Source of the DNA: Actinosynnema sp. ALI-1.44
Lineage (GTDB): Bacteria; Actinomycetota; Actinomycetes; Mycobacteriales; Pseudonocardiaceae
Length of the DNA: 64,000 nucleotides
Assembly: GCF_001984155.1 (NCBI RefSeq)
Contig: NZ_MTQO01000052.1
Coordinates: 248,001-312,000, forward strand
Direction: 5' to 3'
Both the position numbers and the translations under genes were made by a program. Every line of letters begins with the position of its first letter. Position 1 is the stretch's first letter. This document shows, in pieces, positions 53,840 through 63,342 of this stretch. The notes below the pieces were generated by a model. The model ran no database searches. It was not told the origin of the DNA and was given only the letters and a program-made list of their open reading frames with translations.

Positions 53840-54948
53840 GCAACAACAACCTGACCGCACTGTCCGGCGCGGGTGTCTCCATCTGGCTGGACGACCTGTC
53901 CAGGGACCGGCTCAACACCGGCAACCTGGCCGACCTCATCCGTGACTGGAACGTCGTGGGGGTCACGACCAACCCGACGATCTTCGCCGGTGCGCTGAGC
54001 AAGGGTGAGGCGTACGACGAGCAGGTGCGTGAGCTCGCCGCCCGTGGGGCCGACGTGGACGCGACCGTCCGCGAGATCACCACCACCGACGTGCGCAACG
54101 CGTGCGACCTGTTCCGCGACGTCTTCACCGCCTCCGGCGGCGTGGACGGCCGGGTGTCGATCGAGGTCGACCCGCGGCTGGCGCACGACGCCGAGCGGAC
54201 CGCCGCCGAGGCGCAGGACCTGTGGAAGGCCGTCGACCGGCCGAACCTGCTGATCAAGATCCCGGCGACGCAGGACGGCCTGCCCGCGATCACCCGGACG
54301 CTGGCCGAGGGCATCAGCGTCAACGTGACGCTGATCTTCTCGCTGGAGCGCTACGAGGCGGTGATGGAGGCCTTCATCGACGGCGTCGAGCAGGCCAAGG
54401 CCAACGGGCACGACATCTCGCGGCTCCACTCGGTGGCCTCGTTCTTCGTGTCCCGCGTGGACAGCGAGATCGACAAGCGGCTCGACGCGCTGGGCACCGA
54501 CGAGGCCAAAGCGCTGCGCGGACAGGCCGCGATCGCCAACGCGCGGCTCGCCTACGCCGCCTACGAGCGGATCTTCGCCACCGATCGCTGGAAGGCGCTG
54601 GCGGACGCGGGCGGCAACGCACAGCGTCCACTGTGGGCGTCCACCGGCGTGAAGGACCCGTCCTACTCGGACACCAGGTACGTCGACGAGCTGGTCGTGG
54701 CCAACACCGTCAACACGATGCCGGAGAAGACCCTGCAGGCCGTGGCCGATCACGGCAAGATCGACGGCGACAAGGTCACCGGCACCGAGGAGCAGGCGCA
54801 GGAGGTGTTCGACGCGCTCACCGAGGCGGGCGTCAACCTCGATGACGTGTTCCTCGTGCTCGAGTCCGAGGGCGTCGAGAAGTTCGAGAAGTCCTGGACC
54901 GAGCTGCTGGAGACCGTTTCGGGCCAACTCGACAAAGCAAAGGGCTGA
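53836..54948 (+). CDS. tal: Transaldolase
   Basis: A 370-residue transaldolase of the larger actinobacterial class. Key segments: [51 protein letters not shown], the Schiff-base region [16 protein letters not shown] (catalytic Lys), [20 protein letters not shown] and [18 protein letters not shown]. It transfers a dihydroxyacetone unit between sugar phosphates. It is translationally coupled to tkt and followed nine bases later by pgi. Confidence 0.95.
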   Translation: MSNNNLTALSGAGVSIWLDDLSRDRLNTGNLADLIRDWNVVGVTTNPTIFAGALSKGEAYDEQVRELAARGADVDATVREITTTDVRNACDLFRDVFTASGGVDGRVSIEVDPRLAHDAERTAAEAQDLWKAVDRPNLLIKIPATQDGLPAITRTLAEGISVNVTLIFSLERYEAVMEAFIDGVEQAKANGHDISRLHSVASFFVSRVDSEIDKRLDALGTDEAKALRGQAAIANARLAYAAYERIFATDRWKALADAGGNAQRPLWASTGVKDPSYSDTRYVDELVVANTVNTMPEKTLQAVADHGKIDGDKVTGTEEQAQEVFDALTEAGVNLDDVFLVLESEGVEKFEKSWTELLETVSGQLDKAKG

Positions 54949-54957
54949 GATTCCCCG

Positions 54958-56565
54958 ATGATCGAGATCTCCGTCGACATCGTCGACGACAAGCTCGCGG
55001 AGGAGACCGCGACGCTGGTCGAGACGCTGGTGGCCGACAAGGTCGCCAGCCGGATCGCCGCACAGGACGCGACGCTGTGGGGCGCCGACGCCCAGTCCGA
55101 GGCGGCCATCCGCCTCGGCTGGACCGCGTTGCACGAGACGTCCCGGCCGTTGCTCGCGGAGATCGACGCACTGCGCGCCGACCTGCACTCCGAGGGCGTC
55201 GACCGGGTCGTGCTCGCCGGGATGGGCGGCTCGTCACTCGCGCCCGAGGTGATCACCGCGACCGCGGGCGTGCCCCTGGTCGTGCTGGACACCACCGACC
55301 CGGCTCAGGTCGCCGACGCGCTGGCCGGTGACCTGACCAGGACCGTGCTGGTCGTGTCGTCGAAGTCCGGCGGCACGGTCGAGACCGACAGCCACCGCCG
55401 GATCTTCGAGAAGGCCTTCGCCGCGCAGGGCATCGACGCCGCGTCCCGGATCGTCGTCGTCACCGACCCCGGTTCGCCGTTCGAGAAGCTGGCGGGTGAG
55501 GCCGGGTACCGCAAGGTGTTCCTGGCCGACCCGAACGTGGGCGGCCGGTACTCCGCGCTGACCGCGTTCGGCCTGGTGCCGTCCGGTCTCGCCGGTGCGG
55601 ACATCGCGACGCTGCTGGACGAGGCAGCCGCCGCGGCCTCGGTGCTGTCCAAGGACGAGGACACCAACGCCGGGCTGGCGCTGGGCGCCGCGCTGGGCGT
55701 GCGGCACTCGGAAGGCGCCGAGAAGGTCGTCTTCGCCAACACCGACACGAGCGTGAAGGGCTTCCCCGACTGGGTGGAGCAGCTGATCGCCGAGTCGACC
55801 GGCAAGCAGGGCACGGGGTTGCTCCCGGTGGCCACGGAAGGCACCGACGCACCCGGCTTCGCCGACGCCGGTGACGACGCCACCGCGACCGCGATCGGCA
55901 CCCCGGGCGGCGTGGCCCGCATCTCCACGTCCGGCTCCCTCGGCGGCCTGTTCCTGTTGTGGGAGTACGCCACCGCGATCGCCGGGCGGCTGCTGGGCAT
56001 CAACCCGTTCGACCAGCCGGACGTGGAGGCCGCCAAGAAGGCCGCCCGTGCGCTGCTCGACCAGCCGCAGGGCTCCGGCCACGACGAGAAGCCGTCCCTT
56101 GTGGACGGACCGGTGGAGGTGTACGGCCACTTCGAGGGCGGTTCGCTGCCCGAGGTGCTGCGGTCCTTCGTGGCCTCGGTGCCCGCGGCGGGCTACATCT
56201 CGGTGCAGGCGTACCTGGACCGGCTGGACGACGCGTCGGCCGCGCTGCTGCGGCCGGAACTGGCCAGGCGCACCGGTTTCCAGACCACCTTCGGCTGGGG
56301 GCCGCGGTTCCTGCACTCGACCGGGCAGTACCACAAGGGCGGCCACCAGAACGGGGTCTTCCTGCAGATCACCGGTGCGGTCGACGACGACCTCGAAGTG
56401 CCCGACCGGCCGTACACGCTGGGCGTGTTGCAGCGGGCGCAGGCGTTGGGCGACGGCCAGGTGCTCAAGGAGCACGGTCGTCCGGTGCTGCGGCTGCACC
56501 TGACCGACCGGGCAGCGGGCCTTGCCCACCTGGTGAAAGCCGTGCAGGAGGTGCAGAAACCGTGA
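54958..56565 (+). CDS. pgi: Glucose-6-phosphate isomerase
   Basis: A 535-residue phosphoglucose isomerase interconverting glucose-6- and fructose-6-phosphate. It has two SIS subdomains: LAGMGGSSLAPEVITATAGV, then VVSSKSGGTVETDSHRRIFE, and later FGWGPRFLHSTGQYHKGGHQ with the active-site Lys/His. The sequence is of the compact type found in tal-pgi operons (Streptomyces-like), not the longer E. coli form. The stop overlaps zwf (GTGA). Confidence 0.92.
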   Translation: MIEISVDIVDDKLAEETATLVETLVADKVASRIAAQDATLWGADAQSEAAIRLGWTALHETSRPLLAEIDALRADLHSEGVDRVVLAGMGGSSLAPEVITATAGVPLVVLDTTDPAQVADALAGDLTRTVLVVSSKSGGTVETDSHRRIFEKAFAAQGIDAASRIVVVTDPGSPFEKLAGEAGYRKVFLADPNVGGRYSALTAFGLVPSGLAGADIATLLDEAAAAASVLSKDEDTNAGLALGAALGVRHSEGAEKVVFANTDTSVKGFPDWVEQLIAESTGKQGTGLLPVATEGTDAPGFADAGDDATATAIGTPGGVARISTSGSLGGLFLLWEYATAIAGRLLGINPFDQPDVEAAKKAARALLDQPQGSGHDEKPSLVDGPVEVYGHFEGGSLPEVLRSFVASVPAAGYISVQAYLDRLDDASAALLRPELARRTGFQTTFGWGPRFLHSTGQYHKGGHQNGVFLQITGAVDDDLEVPDRPYTLGVLQRAQALGDGQVLKEHGRPVLRLHLTDRAAGLAHLVKAVQEVQKP

Positions 56566-58088
56566 CTACATGGCAGAACCCGCTCCGCGACGAGCGGGAC
56601 AAGCGGCTGCCGAGGATCGCCGGGCCGTGCGGCCTGGTGATCTTCGGGGTCACCGGTGACCTGTCGCGCAAGAAGCTGATGCCCGCGATCTACGACCTGG
56701 CCAACCGCGGCCTGCTGCCGCCGGGCTTCGCGCTGACCGGGTTCGCCCGCCGCGACTGGGAGAACGAGGACTTCGCCCAGGTCGTCTACGACGCGGTCAA
56801 GGAGCACGCGCGGACCCCGTTCCGCCAGGAGGTCTGGGACCGGCTGGCCGAGGGCATCCGGTTCGTGCAGGGCACGTTCGACGACGACGAGGCGTTCGAC
56901 CGGCTCGCCCAGACCGTCCGCGAACTGGACGAGGAACGCGGCACCGGTGGCAACCACGCGTTCTACCTGTCCATCCCGCCCGCCGCGTTCCCCGTGGTGT
57001 GCAAGCAGCTCGCCCGCTCCGGACTGGCCAACCAGGACGGTGAGAGCTGGCGGCGCGTCGTGATCGAGAAGCCGTTCGGGCACGACCTGGAGAGCGCGCG
57101 CGAGCTCAACGGGATCGTCAACGAGGTCTTCCCCGAGGAGTCGGTGTTCCGCATCGACCACTACCTCGGCAAGGAGACCGTGCAGAACATCCTGGCGCTG
57201 CGGTTCGCCAACCAGCTGTACGAGCCCATCTGGAACGCCAACTACGTCGACCACGTGCAGATCACCATGGCCGAGGACATCGGTCTCGGTGGCCGCGCTG
57301 GGTACTACGACGGCATCGGCGCGGCGCGGGACGTCATCCAGAACCACCTGTTGCAGCTGATGGCGTTCACCACGATCGAGGACCCGGTGTCGTTCTCGCC
57401 GCAGTCGCTGCGGACCGAGCGGATCAAGGTCCTGTCGGCGACCAAGCCGGCGGAGCCGTTCGGCGAGACGACCGCGCGCGGGCAGTACACCGGTGGCTGG
57501 CAGGGCGGCAAGAAGGTGCCCGGCCTGCTGGAGGAGGAAGGCTTCCCGCCGGACTCCACGACCGAGACGTTCGCCGCGATCACGCTCGAGGTGAACACCC
57601 GCCGCTGGGCCGGTGTGCCGTTCTACCTGCGGACCGGCAAGCGGCTCGGCCGCAGGGTGACCGAGATCGCGGTGATGTTCAAGCGGGCGCCGCACCTGCC
57701 GTTCGACCAGACGTCGACCGAGGAGCTCGGGCAGAACGCGGTCGTCATCCGGATCCAGCCCGACGAGGGCATCACCATCCGGTTCGGCTCGAAGGTGCCG
57801 GGCACGACGATGGAGGTCCGCGACGTCACGATGGACTTCAGCTACGGCCGGGCGTTCACCGAGTCGTCGCCGGAGGCCTACGAGCGGCTGATCCTGGACG
57901 TGCTGCTCGGCGAGCCGTCGCTGTTCCCGGTGGCCGGTGAGATCGAGCGGTCGTGGGAGATCCTCGACCCGATCCTGGATTTCTGGACCAAGCAGGGCAA
58001 GCCGGACCCGTACGCGCCGGGCGAGTGGGGCCCGCCGTCGGCGGAGAAGATGCTGGGCCGCACCGGCCGCACGTGGAGGCACCCGTGA
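56562..58088 (+). CDS. zwf: Glucose-6-phosphate 1-dehydrogenase
   Basis: A 508-residue enzyme that oxidises glucose-6-phosphate to 6-phosphogluconolactone, giving NADPH (or F420H2-independent reducing power). The cofactor loop is LVIFGVTGDLSRKKLMPAIY, the substrate signature FRIDHYLGKETVQNILALRF (catalytic His/Lys region), then GAARDVIQNHLLQLMAFT and RRWAGVPFYLRTGKRLGRRV. GTG 56562 overlaps the pgi stop and the stop overlaps opcA (GTGA), so all five genes are coupled. Confidence 0.95.
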   Translation: MTTWQNPLRDERDKRLPRIAGPCGLVIFGVTGDLSRKKLMPAIYDLANRGLLPPGFALTGFARRDWENEDFAQVVYDAVKEHARTPFRQEVWDRLAEGIRFVQGTFDDDEAFDRLAQTVRELDEERGTGGNHAFYLSIPPAAFPVVCKQLARSGLANQDGESWRRVVIEKPFGHDLESARELNGIVNEVFPEESVFRIDHYLGKETVQNILALRFANQLYEPIWNANYVDHVQITMAEDIGLGGRAGYYDGIGAARDVIQNHLLQLMAFTTIEDPVSFSPQSLRTERIKVLSATKPAEPFGETTARGQYTGGWQGGKKVPGLLEEEGFPPDSTTETFAAITLEVNTRRWAGVPFYLRTGKRLGRRVTEIAVMFKRAPHLPFDQTSTEELGQNAVVIRIQPDEGITIRFGSKVPGTTMEVRDVTMDFSYGRAFTESSPEAYERLILDVLLGEPSLFPVAGEIERSWEILDPILDFWTKQGKPDPYAPGEWGPPSAEKMLGRTGRTWRHP

Positions 58089-59029
58089 TCATCGACATGC
58101 CGACGACGAACACGGCGAAGGTGAACGCCAAGATCGTCGAACTGCGCCAGCAGGGCGGCGCGGTCGCGCTGGGCCGCGTGCTGACCCTGGTGATCGTCAC
58201 CGACGACGGCGAGAAGACCGAGGAAGCCATCGAGGCGGCCAACGAGGCCAGCCGCGAGCACCCCTGCCGCGTGATCGTGGTGGCGCGGGGCGCGCGGGAG
58301 GCCGCGGCACGGCTGGACGCGCAGATCCGCGTCGGCGGCGACGCGGGTGCGTCCGAGGTGGTCGTCCTGCGGCTCTACGGCGAACTGGTGGAGCACGGGG
58401 ACACGTGCGTGATCCCGTTGCTGCTGCCGGACGCGCCGGTGGTGGCGTGGTGGCCGTTCGAGTCGCCGGACAAGCCGTCGGAGGACCGGATCGGTCAGCT
58501 GGCGCACCGCAGGATCACCGACGCGGCGACCGACAAGGACCCGGTGCGGGCGCTTGCCTGCCGTCGGTCGTCCTATTCGGACGGTGACACGGATCTGGCG
58601 TGGACGCGGCTGACCCAGTGGCGCGCTTACCTGGCCGCGGCACTGGACCTGCCGCCGTACGAGGAGATCACCGGCGCCACGGTGTCCGGTGAGGCGGACT
58701 CGCCGTCGACGGACCTGCTGGCCGGGTGGCTGGCGGCGTACCTGAAGATCCCCGTCCGCAGGCTGCCGCCGCAGCGCAACGCGCCCGGGATCAACTCCGT
58801 CGTCCTGGAACGGAAGTCCGGTCCGGTCGAGCTGTCCAGGCTCGACGGCAAGGTCGGCACCCTGCGTCAGCCGGGCCAGCCCGACCGCCGCGTGGCGCTC
58901 GCGCGCCGCAACGTGAAGGACTGCCTGGTGGAGGAGTTGCGCAGGCTCGACCCCGACGAGATCTACGAGGCCACGCTCGAAGGCCTCACCCAGGTCGAGG
59001 CGGACGCGCCGGAAGGCGCTCCGGCCTAG
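58085..59029 (+). CDS. opcA: Glucose-6-phosphate dehydrogenase assembly protein OpcA
   Basis: A 314-residue OpcA, which binds and activates Zwf in cyanobacteria and actinobacteria and acts as a redox-linked subunit. Pattern: ALGRVLTLVIVTDDGEKTEE, ANEASREHPCRVIVVARGAR, VVVLRLYGELVEHGDTCVIP, PVVAWWPFESPDKPSEDRIG, HRRITDAATDKDP and QRNAPGINSVVLERKSGPVE. Coupled to zwf. In mycobacteria pgl follows; here the operon ends at a terminator instead. Confidence 0.93.
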   Translation: MIIDMPTTNTAKVNAKIVELRQQGGAVALGRVLTLVIVTDDGEKTEEAIEAANEASREHPCRVIVVARGAREAAARLDAQIRVGGDAGASEVVVLRLYGELVEHGDTCVIPLLLPDAPVVAWWPFESPDKPSEDRIGQLAHRRITDAATDKDPVRALACRRSSYSDGDTDLAWTRLTQWRAYLAAALDLPPYEEITGATVSGEADSPSTDLLAGWLAAYLKIPVRRLPPQRNAPGINSVVLERKSGPVELSRLDGKVGTLRQPGQPDRRVALARRNVKDCLVEELRRLDPDEIYEATLEGLTQVEADAPEGAPA

Positions 59030-59040
59030 GAGATCGCATA

Positions 59041-59565
59041 TCAGCCGGTGGGGTTCTCGCCCCACCGGCTTTGTGTTGCCCGCTTGGCCTGGGCGGCCCG
59101 CTCCCGCTGCCGCGCGGCCGTCGGCACGAAGACGAACGCGAGAGCCAACGACATCAGGACCAGCAGGGGTCCGCCCAGCAAGGAAACCTCGCCACGGGCC
59201 ACGATGGCGAGGACTGTCGAGGTCCCGCCCAGTGCGAACATCAGTCCGGCCGCGACCCGCATGAGCGTGGGTGAGAAAGGTATGGCGAGTGTCGCGTCGA
59301 CCAGTTCGGTCAACGGGCGCGCGAGTTCCGGGTCGTCCATCGCCTCCCCGCTGCGCATGGTGCGGGTGACGTGTCTGCGTTGGACTCGGTCAAGTCCCTT
59401 GAGCGGCCTGGGTTCCCACCCGGGCCGCATGAACACCGCCATCCCGACGCCGAAGAACACGCCGCCGACGACAGCGACCCACAGGTTGTCGTCAAAGAAG
59501 GCCATCATCACGCCGAACAACACGGCACTGAACAGTCCCAACCCGACAACACGCGCCATCGTCAC
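59041..59565 (-). CDS. Small membrane protein, paralogue A
   Basis: A 174-residue protein with four hydrophobic segments (VVGLGLFSAVLFGVMMAFFD, VAVVGGVFFGVGMAVFM, LMRVAAGLMFALGGTSTVLA, LLGGPLLVLMSLALAFVFVP). The middle has KGLDRVQRRHVTRTMRSGEA and ELARPLTELVDA; the tail is KRATQSRWGENPTG. All three features recur in the next gene upstream, so they are tandem paralogues. Function unknown. Its last codons double as the terminator of the opposing opcA operon. Confidence 0.65.
   Translation of the reverse strand: MTMARVVGLGLFSAVLFGVMMAFFDDNLWVAVVGGVFFGVGMAVFMRPGWEPRPLKGLDRVQRRHVTRTMRSGEAMDDPELARPLTELVDATLAIPFSPTLMRVAAGLMFALGGTSTVLAIVARGEVSLLGGPLLVLMSLALAFVFVPTAARQRERAAQAKRATQSRWGENPTG
59043..59073 (+). 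terminator. Terminator of the tkt-opcA operon
   Basis: AGCCGGTGGGG and CCCCACCGGCT pair across a six-base loop, then TTT. It lies 13 bases after the opcA stop and inside the 3' coding end of the convergent membrane gene. Confidence 0.8.
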
Positions 59566-59647
59566 TCCTTTCTGGGAGGACTACCCCAGAAACGGATCAG
59601 GCTCGCGCGTCGGACGCGAATTGCTCCGAACGCACCAACCCGGTTGG

Positions 59648-60109
59648 CTACGACTTGACCGGGCCGTTGCCCCAGCCCCACCGGTTCTCCGTCGCCCGCA
59701 TGGACTGCTCGGCACGTGCTTTCCGCCTGCTGTCAGCGACGAAGGACAGCAGCAAGGCGGCAAGGACGGCGATCGGTGCCAGATCCAGCCAGTCGAAGGC
59801 CCCTTCGCCCAAGGAACCCAGCAGCACGAGAACCGCGCCACAGGCGACGAACGCGAAGGCCACGATCCGCCACACCCGCATCGAGGCGTGCCACCGCAGG
59901 ACCGCCGACGCGTACGTCACCAACGGGTTCGCGAGTTCGAGGTTGTCCGCCGCGTCCCCGCGCTGGACAGCTCGGACGACACGTTTGCGCTGGTCCGCGT
60001 CGAGTCCCGTGAGCGCAGTGGCAGGCGGACTGAACGAGGTGGTCCAACGCGGCAAAACTATCCTCCTGACGAACCCCACCAGCGGAAATCCGCCGGTCAC
60101 GATCGACAA
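59648..60109 (-). CDS. Small membrane protein, paralogue B
   Basis: A 153-residue protein with two hydrophobic segments (MRVWRIVAFAFVACGAVLVL and LDLAPIAVLAALLLSFVAD). It shares with its neighbour the block TGLDADQRKRVVRAVQRGDA, ELANPLVTYAS and the tail MRATENRWGWGNGPVKS. It lacks the first helix pair of paralogue A. Function unknown; the duplication and conserved polar block suggest a real family. Confidence 0.6.
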   Translation of the reverse strand: MSIVTGGFPLVGFVRRIVLPRWTTSFSPPATALTGLDADQRKRVVRAVQRGDAADNLELANPLVTYASAVLRWHASMRVWRIVAFAFVACGAVLVLLGSLGEGAFDWLDLAPIAVLAALLLSFVADSRRKARAEQSMRATENRWGWGNGPVKS

Positions 60110-60165
60110 GCATAGTCAGGCCGATCGCCGTGAGCGAACGGCGGAATTGTTCGTCGATCTACGTA

Positions 60166-60186
60166 GTTGAGCGAGTCAGACTCAAT
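60166..60186 (+). promoter_or_regulatory. HAIR element (HspR site) before lon
   Basis: GTTGAGC-N7-ACTCAAT matches the HspR-binding inverted repeat CTTGAGT-N7-ACTCAAG except at the outermost bases and one inner base, with the exact seven-base spacing. In Streptomyces lon is a member of the HspR regulon, so heat-shock control is expected here. Confidence 0.75.
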
Positions 60187-60211
60187 CTTCTTCGTAGAGG
60201 GTGTGACAGCC

Positions 60212-62561
60212 GTGAGCGAGACGTTGAACCTCCCCGTTCTGCCGCTGGATGACGTCGTCGTGCTGCCAGGGATGGTCGTGCCGATCCGGCTTTCCGAGGC
60301 CGACGCGCGGGCCGCCATCGACGCGGCGCAGGCCGCGGGCCAGTCGAAGATCCTGCTGGTCCCGAAGCTGGGACGGGAAGTACGCCAAGGCGGGCACGGT
60401 CGGCGAGATCGAACAGATCGGCCGCCTGCCCGGCGGGCAGAAGGCCGCCGTCATCCGCGGCATCTCCCGTGCCCGGATCGGTGCCGCCACCAGCGGCCCC
60501 GGCGCGGCACTGTGGGTCGAGGCCACCGAACTCGACGACGTCGTCGACGAGCGGGCGCGTGAGCTCGCCAAGGAGTACAAGAACCTGACCACCGCGATCC
60601 TGCAGCGCCGGGGCGCGTGGCAGGTCGTCGACCAGGTGCAGCAGGTGAGCGATCCGGCACAGCTGGCCGACCTGGCCGGGTACGCGCCGTACCTCACCGA
60701 GGAGCAGAAGCTGTGGCTGCTGGAGACGGCGGACGTCACCGAGCGGCTGGCCCAGCTCGTCACGTGGGCGCAGGAGCACATCGCCGAGCTCGACGTCGCC
60801 GAGACGATCAACAAGGACGTCAAGGAAGGCGTCGAGAAGCAGCAGCGCGAGTTCCTGCTGCGCCAGCAGCTCGCCGCGATCCGCAAGGAACTGGCCGAAC
60901 TGGACGGCAAGCCCGCGTCCGAGGAGCAGGACTACCGCGCCCGCGTCGAGGAGGCGGACCTGCCGGAGCACGTCGCGAAGGCGGCGCTCGCCGAGGTCGA
61001 CAAGTTGGAGCGCACCTCGGAGCAGTCACCCGAGGTCGGCTGGATCCGCACGTGGCTGGACACGGTCCTGGACATGCCTTGGAACAACCGCACCGAGGAC
61101 AGCTACGACATCAAGGGCGCGCGGGCGGTGCTCGACGCCGACCACGCGGGCCTGGACGACGTGAAGGAACGCATCGTCGAGTACTTGGCGGTTCGCCGCC
61201 GCCGCGCTGACCGCGGCCTCGGCGTCGTCGGTGGACGGCGCAGCGGCGCGGTGCTCGCGCTGGTCGGGCCGCCCGGCGTCGGCAAGACGTCACTGGGTGA
61301 GTCCGTCGCACGGGCGATGGGACGCGAGTTCGTCCGGGTCGCGCTGGGCGGTGTCCGCGACGAGGCCGAGATCCGGGGCCACCGCCGGACGTACGTCGGC
61401 GCGCAGTCCGGCCGGATCGTGCGTGCCATCAAGGAAGCCGGTTCGATGAACCCGGTCGTGCTGCTCGACGAGATCGACAAGGTCGGCGCGGACTACCGCG
61501 GCGATCCGACCGCCGCGCTGCTGGAAGTGCTCGACCCGGCGCAGAACCACACGTTCCGCGACCACTACCTGGAAGTCGAGCTCGACCTGTCCGACGTGGT
61601 GTTCCTGGCGACGGCCAACGTGCTGGAGTCCATTCCCGGCCCGTTGCTCGACCGGATGGAGCTGGTGCAGCTCGACGGCTACACCGAGGACGAGAAGGTC
61701 GTCATCGCCCGTGACCACCTGCTGCCGCGTCAGCTTGACCGGGCGGGCCTGACCACCGACGACGCGAAGTTCGACGACGAGGCGTTGCGGTTGCTGGCTG
61801 CCGAGTACACCCGCGAGGCCGGTGTCCGCCAGCTGGAGCGGGCGATCGCCCGGGTGCTGCGCAAGGTGACCACCAAGCTGGCGCTCGGCGAGGACCCCAC
61901 CTCCGTCCACATCGGACCGGCGGATGTCCGGGAGTACCTCGGCAGCCCGAAGCACAAGCCGGAGTCCGGCGAACGCACCTCGGTGCCCGGTGTGGCAACG
62001 GGTCTCGCGGTCACCGGGATCGGCGGGGACGTGCTGTTCGTCGAGGCTTCACTGGCGGACAAGGAAACCGGGCACACCGGCGTGACGTTGACCGGGCAAC
62101 TGGGCGACGTCATGAAGGAGTCGGCGCAGATCGCGCTGTCGTACCTGCGGTCGCGCGGCGCCGAACTCGAACTGCCGGTCGGTGATCTGTCGGAGCGCAA
62201 CATCCACATCCACGTTCCGGCCGGCGCGGTTCCGAAGGACGGTCCGAGCGCGGGTGTCACGATGACGACCGCGTTGGCGTCGCTGCTGTCGGGCCGCCCG
62301 GTGCGCTCGGAGGTCGCGATGACCGGCGAGGTGTCGCTGACCGGCCGGGTGCTGCCGATCGGTGGCGTGAAGCAGAAGCTGCTCGCCGCCCACCGCGCCG
62401 GGCTGACCACGGTCCTGCTGCCCAAGCGCAACGAGCCGGACCTGGAGGACGTGCCGGAGACCGTGCTGAAGGAGCTGACCGTGCACCTGGTCAGCGACGT
62501 CCGCGAAGTGCTGGACCTGGCGCTGGAACCGGCCACGTCCACGGCCGCGATCGCCGCCTGA
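60212..62561 (+). pseudogene. lon: ATP-dependent protease Lon (La), with a one-base frameshift
   Basis: About 780 residues of Lon. The first 53 codons from GTG 60212 read SETLNLPVLPLDDVVVLPGM and end LLVPKL. The rest continues in another frame from DGKYAKAGTVGEIEQIGRLP to the end. The joint CTGGGACGGG (60368-60377) has one G more than the expected CTGGACGGG, so a single insertion in 60370-60372 breaks the gene. All later parts are intact: Walker A GPPGVGKTSLGES, Walker B PVVLLDEIDKVG, the catalytic Ser in PKDGPSAGVTM and Lys in GGVKQKLLAAHR. Because the remainder shows no decay, a sequencing error or a very recent mutation is likely. A HAIR element controls it and a hairpin ends it. Confidence 0.88.
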
Positions 62562-62575
62562 CCAGCAGGAAAACC

Positions 62576-62608
62576 AGCCACCCGCGTCACGTGCGCGGGT
62601 GGCTTTCC
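62576..62608 (+). terminator. Intrinsic terminator after lon
   Basis: AGCCACCCGCG (62576-62586) and CGCGGGTGGCT (62594-62604) pair across a seven-base loop, 14 bases past the stop, followed by TTCC. Confidence 0.8.
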
Positions 62609-62625
62609 ACTACCCTTTGCCTGTA

Positions 62626-62640
62626 ACCCCAGACAGGGGT
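62626..62640. promoter_or_regulatory. Inverted repeat before the RHH/Clp-N gene
   Basis: ACCCC-AGACA-GGGGT, extended outward by TGTA on the left and ACA on the right with a one-base bulge, 13 bases before the ATG. A related GGGGGTAT follows. This is a good candidate site for the RHH domain of the adjacent protein. Confidence 0.5.
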
Positions 62641-62652
62641 ACAAATGGGGGT

Positions 62653-63342
62653 ATGCCGAAAATCAACGTCTACGTCCCTGACGAACTCGCGGACGCGATC
62701 AAGGCGGCCAGCCTGCCGGTGTCCGCGATCTGCCAGCGCGCGCTGGAGCAGTCGGTGCGGCGGGTCAGCGCGATCCGCGCGATGACGCTGGACGACGTCG
62801 CCGATTTACAGCTTTCCCAGTTCACCGAACGGATGCGCACCGTGATCCGGCTCGGCATCGCGCGGTCGAGCGGCGCCGATGCCGTCGGCACCGAGCACCT
62901 GCTGCACGGCATGCTCAGCGAGGGCAGCAATCTGGCTTTGCAGGTCCTGCGGGCGATGGAGATCGACCCCCTGCTTGTGGAGCGAGCGCTGGCCGCGCAC
63001 TTACCCGCCGCCGAGGGTCCGCGGGCGAAGCAGTTCAGCGGTCCGGCCGCGAACGCGCTGGAGCTGACCGTGACCGAGGCGCTCGCGTTGGGCCACAACT
63101 ACGTGGGCTGCGAGCACCTGTTGCTCGGCCTGTTGAGCGAACCGGCCGGAATCGCGGGAGACGTCTTACGCGAGGTGGGCGTGGACCTGCGTTCCGCGCG
63201 GAAGACGGTCGTCGCCGCGCTCACGGGGTACGTCCATCTGCGTGCACAGGCCGGAATGGATCCGATCGTGGCCGCCATCCGCCAGGAGTTGAAGCCGGTC
63301 ATCGAACGGATCGAACGCCTGGAAAACCGTCCGGACGCCTGA
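62653..63342 (+). CDS. Ribbon-helix-helix / Clp N-terminal domain protein
   Basis: A 229-residue protein without any ATPase. Residues 1-45 look like a ribbon-helix-helix DNA-binding unit (PKINVYVPDELADAIKAASL, PVSAICQRALEQSV). Two Clp-N repeats follow: FTERMRTVIRLGIARSSGAD with VGTEHLLHGMLSEGSNLALQ, and ALELTVTEALALGHNYVGCE with HLLLGLLSEPAGIAGDVLRE. A C-terminal helix (ELKPVIERIERLENRPDA) ends it. Clp-N domains bind substrates or adaptors of ClpC, so this may be a DNA-bound adaptor or a regulator sensing Clp partners; that is inference. It lies after lon and is coupled (TGATG) to a 19-residue peptide ORF. Confidence 0.7.
   Translation: MPKINVYVPDELADAIKAASLPVSAICQRALEQSVRRVSAIRAMTLDDVADLQLSQFTERMRTVIRLGIARSSGADAVGTEHLLHGMLSEGSNLALQVLRAMEIDPLLVERALAAHLPAAEGPRAKQFSGPAANALELTVTEALALGHNYVGCEHLLLGLLSEPAGIAGDVLREVGVDLRSARKTVVAALTGYVHLRAQAGMDPIVAAIRQELKPVIERIERLENRPDA

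Noticed and set aside
50504-53860. 1,118-codon minus-strand open frame
   Set aside because: Only its last 310 codons (ctaB) look like protein; the rest is antisense to tkt and Arg/Val/Gly-rich, as GC-rich shadows are.
60368-60377. Programmed ribosomal frameshift in lon
   Set aside because: No slippery heptamer or downstream structure known for Lon; one extra G is the simpler explanation.
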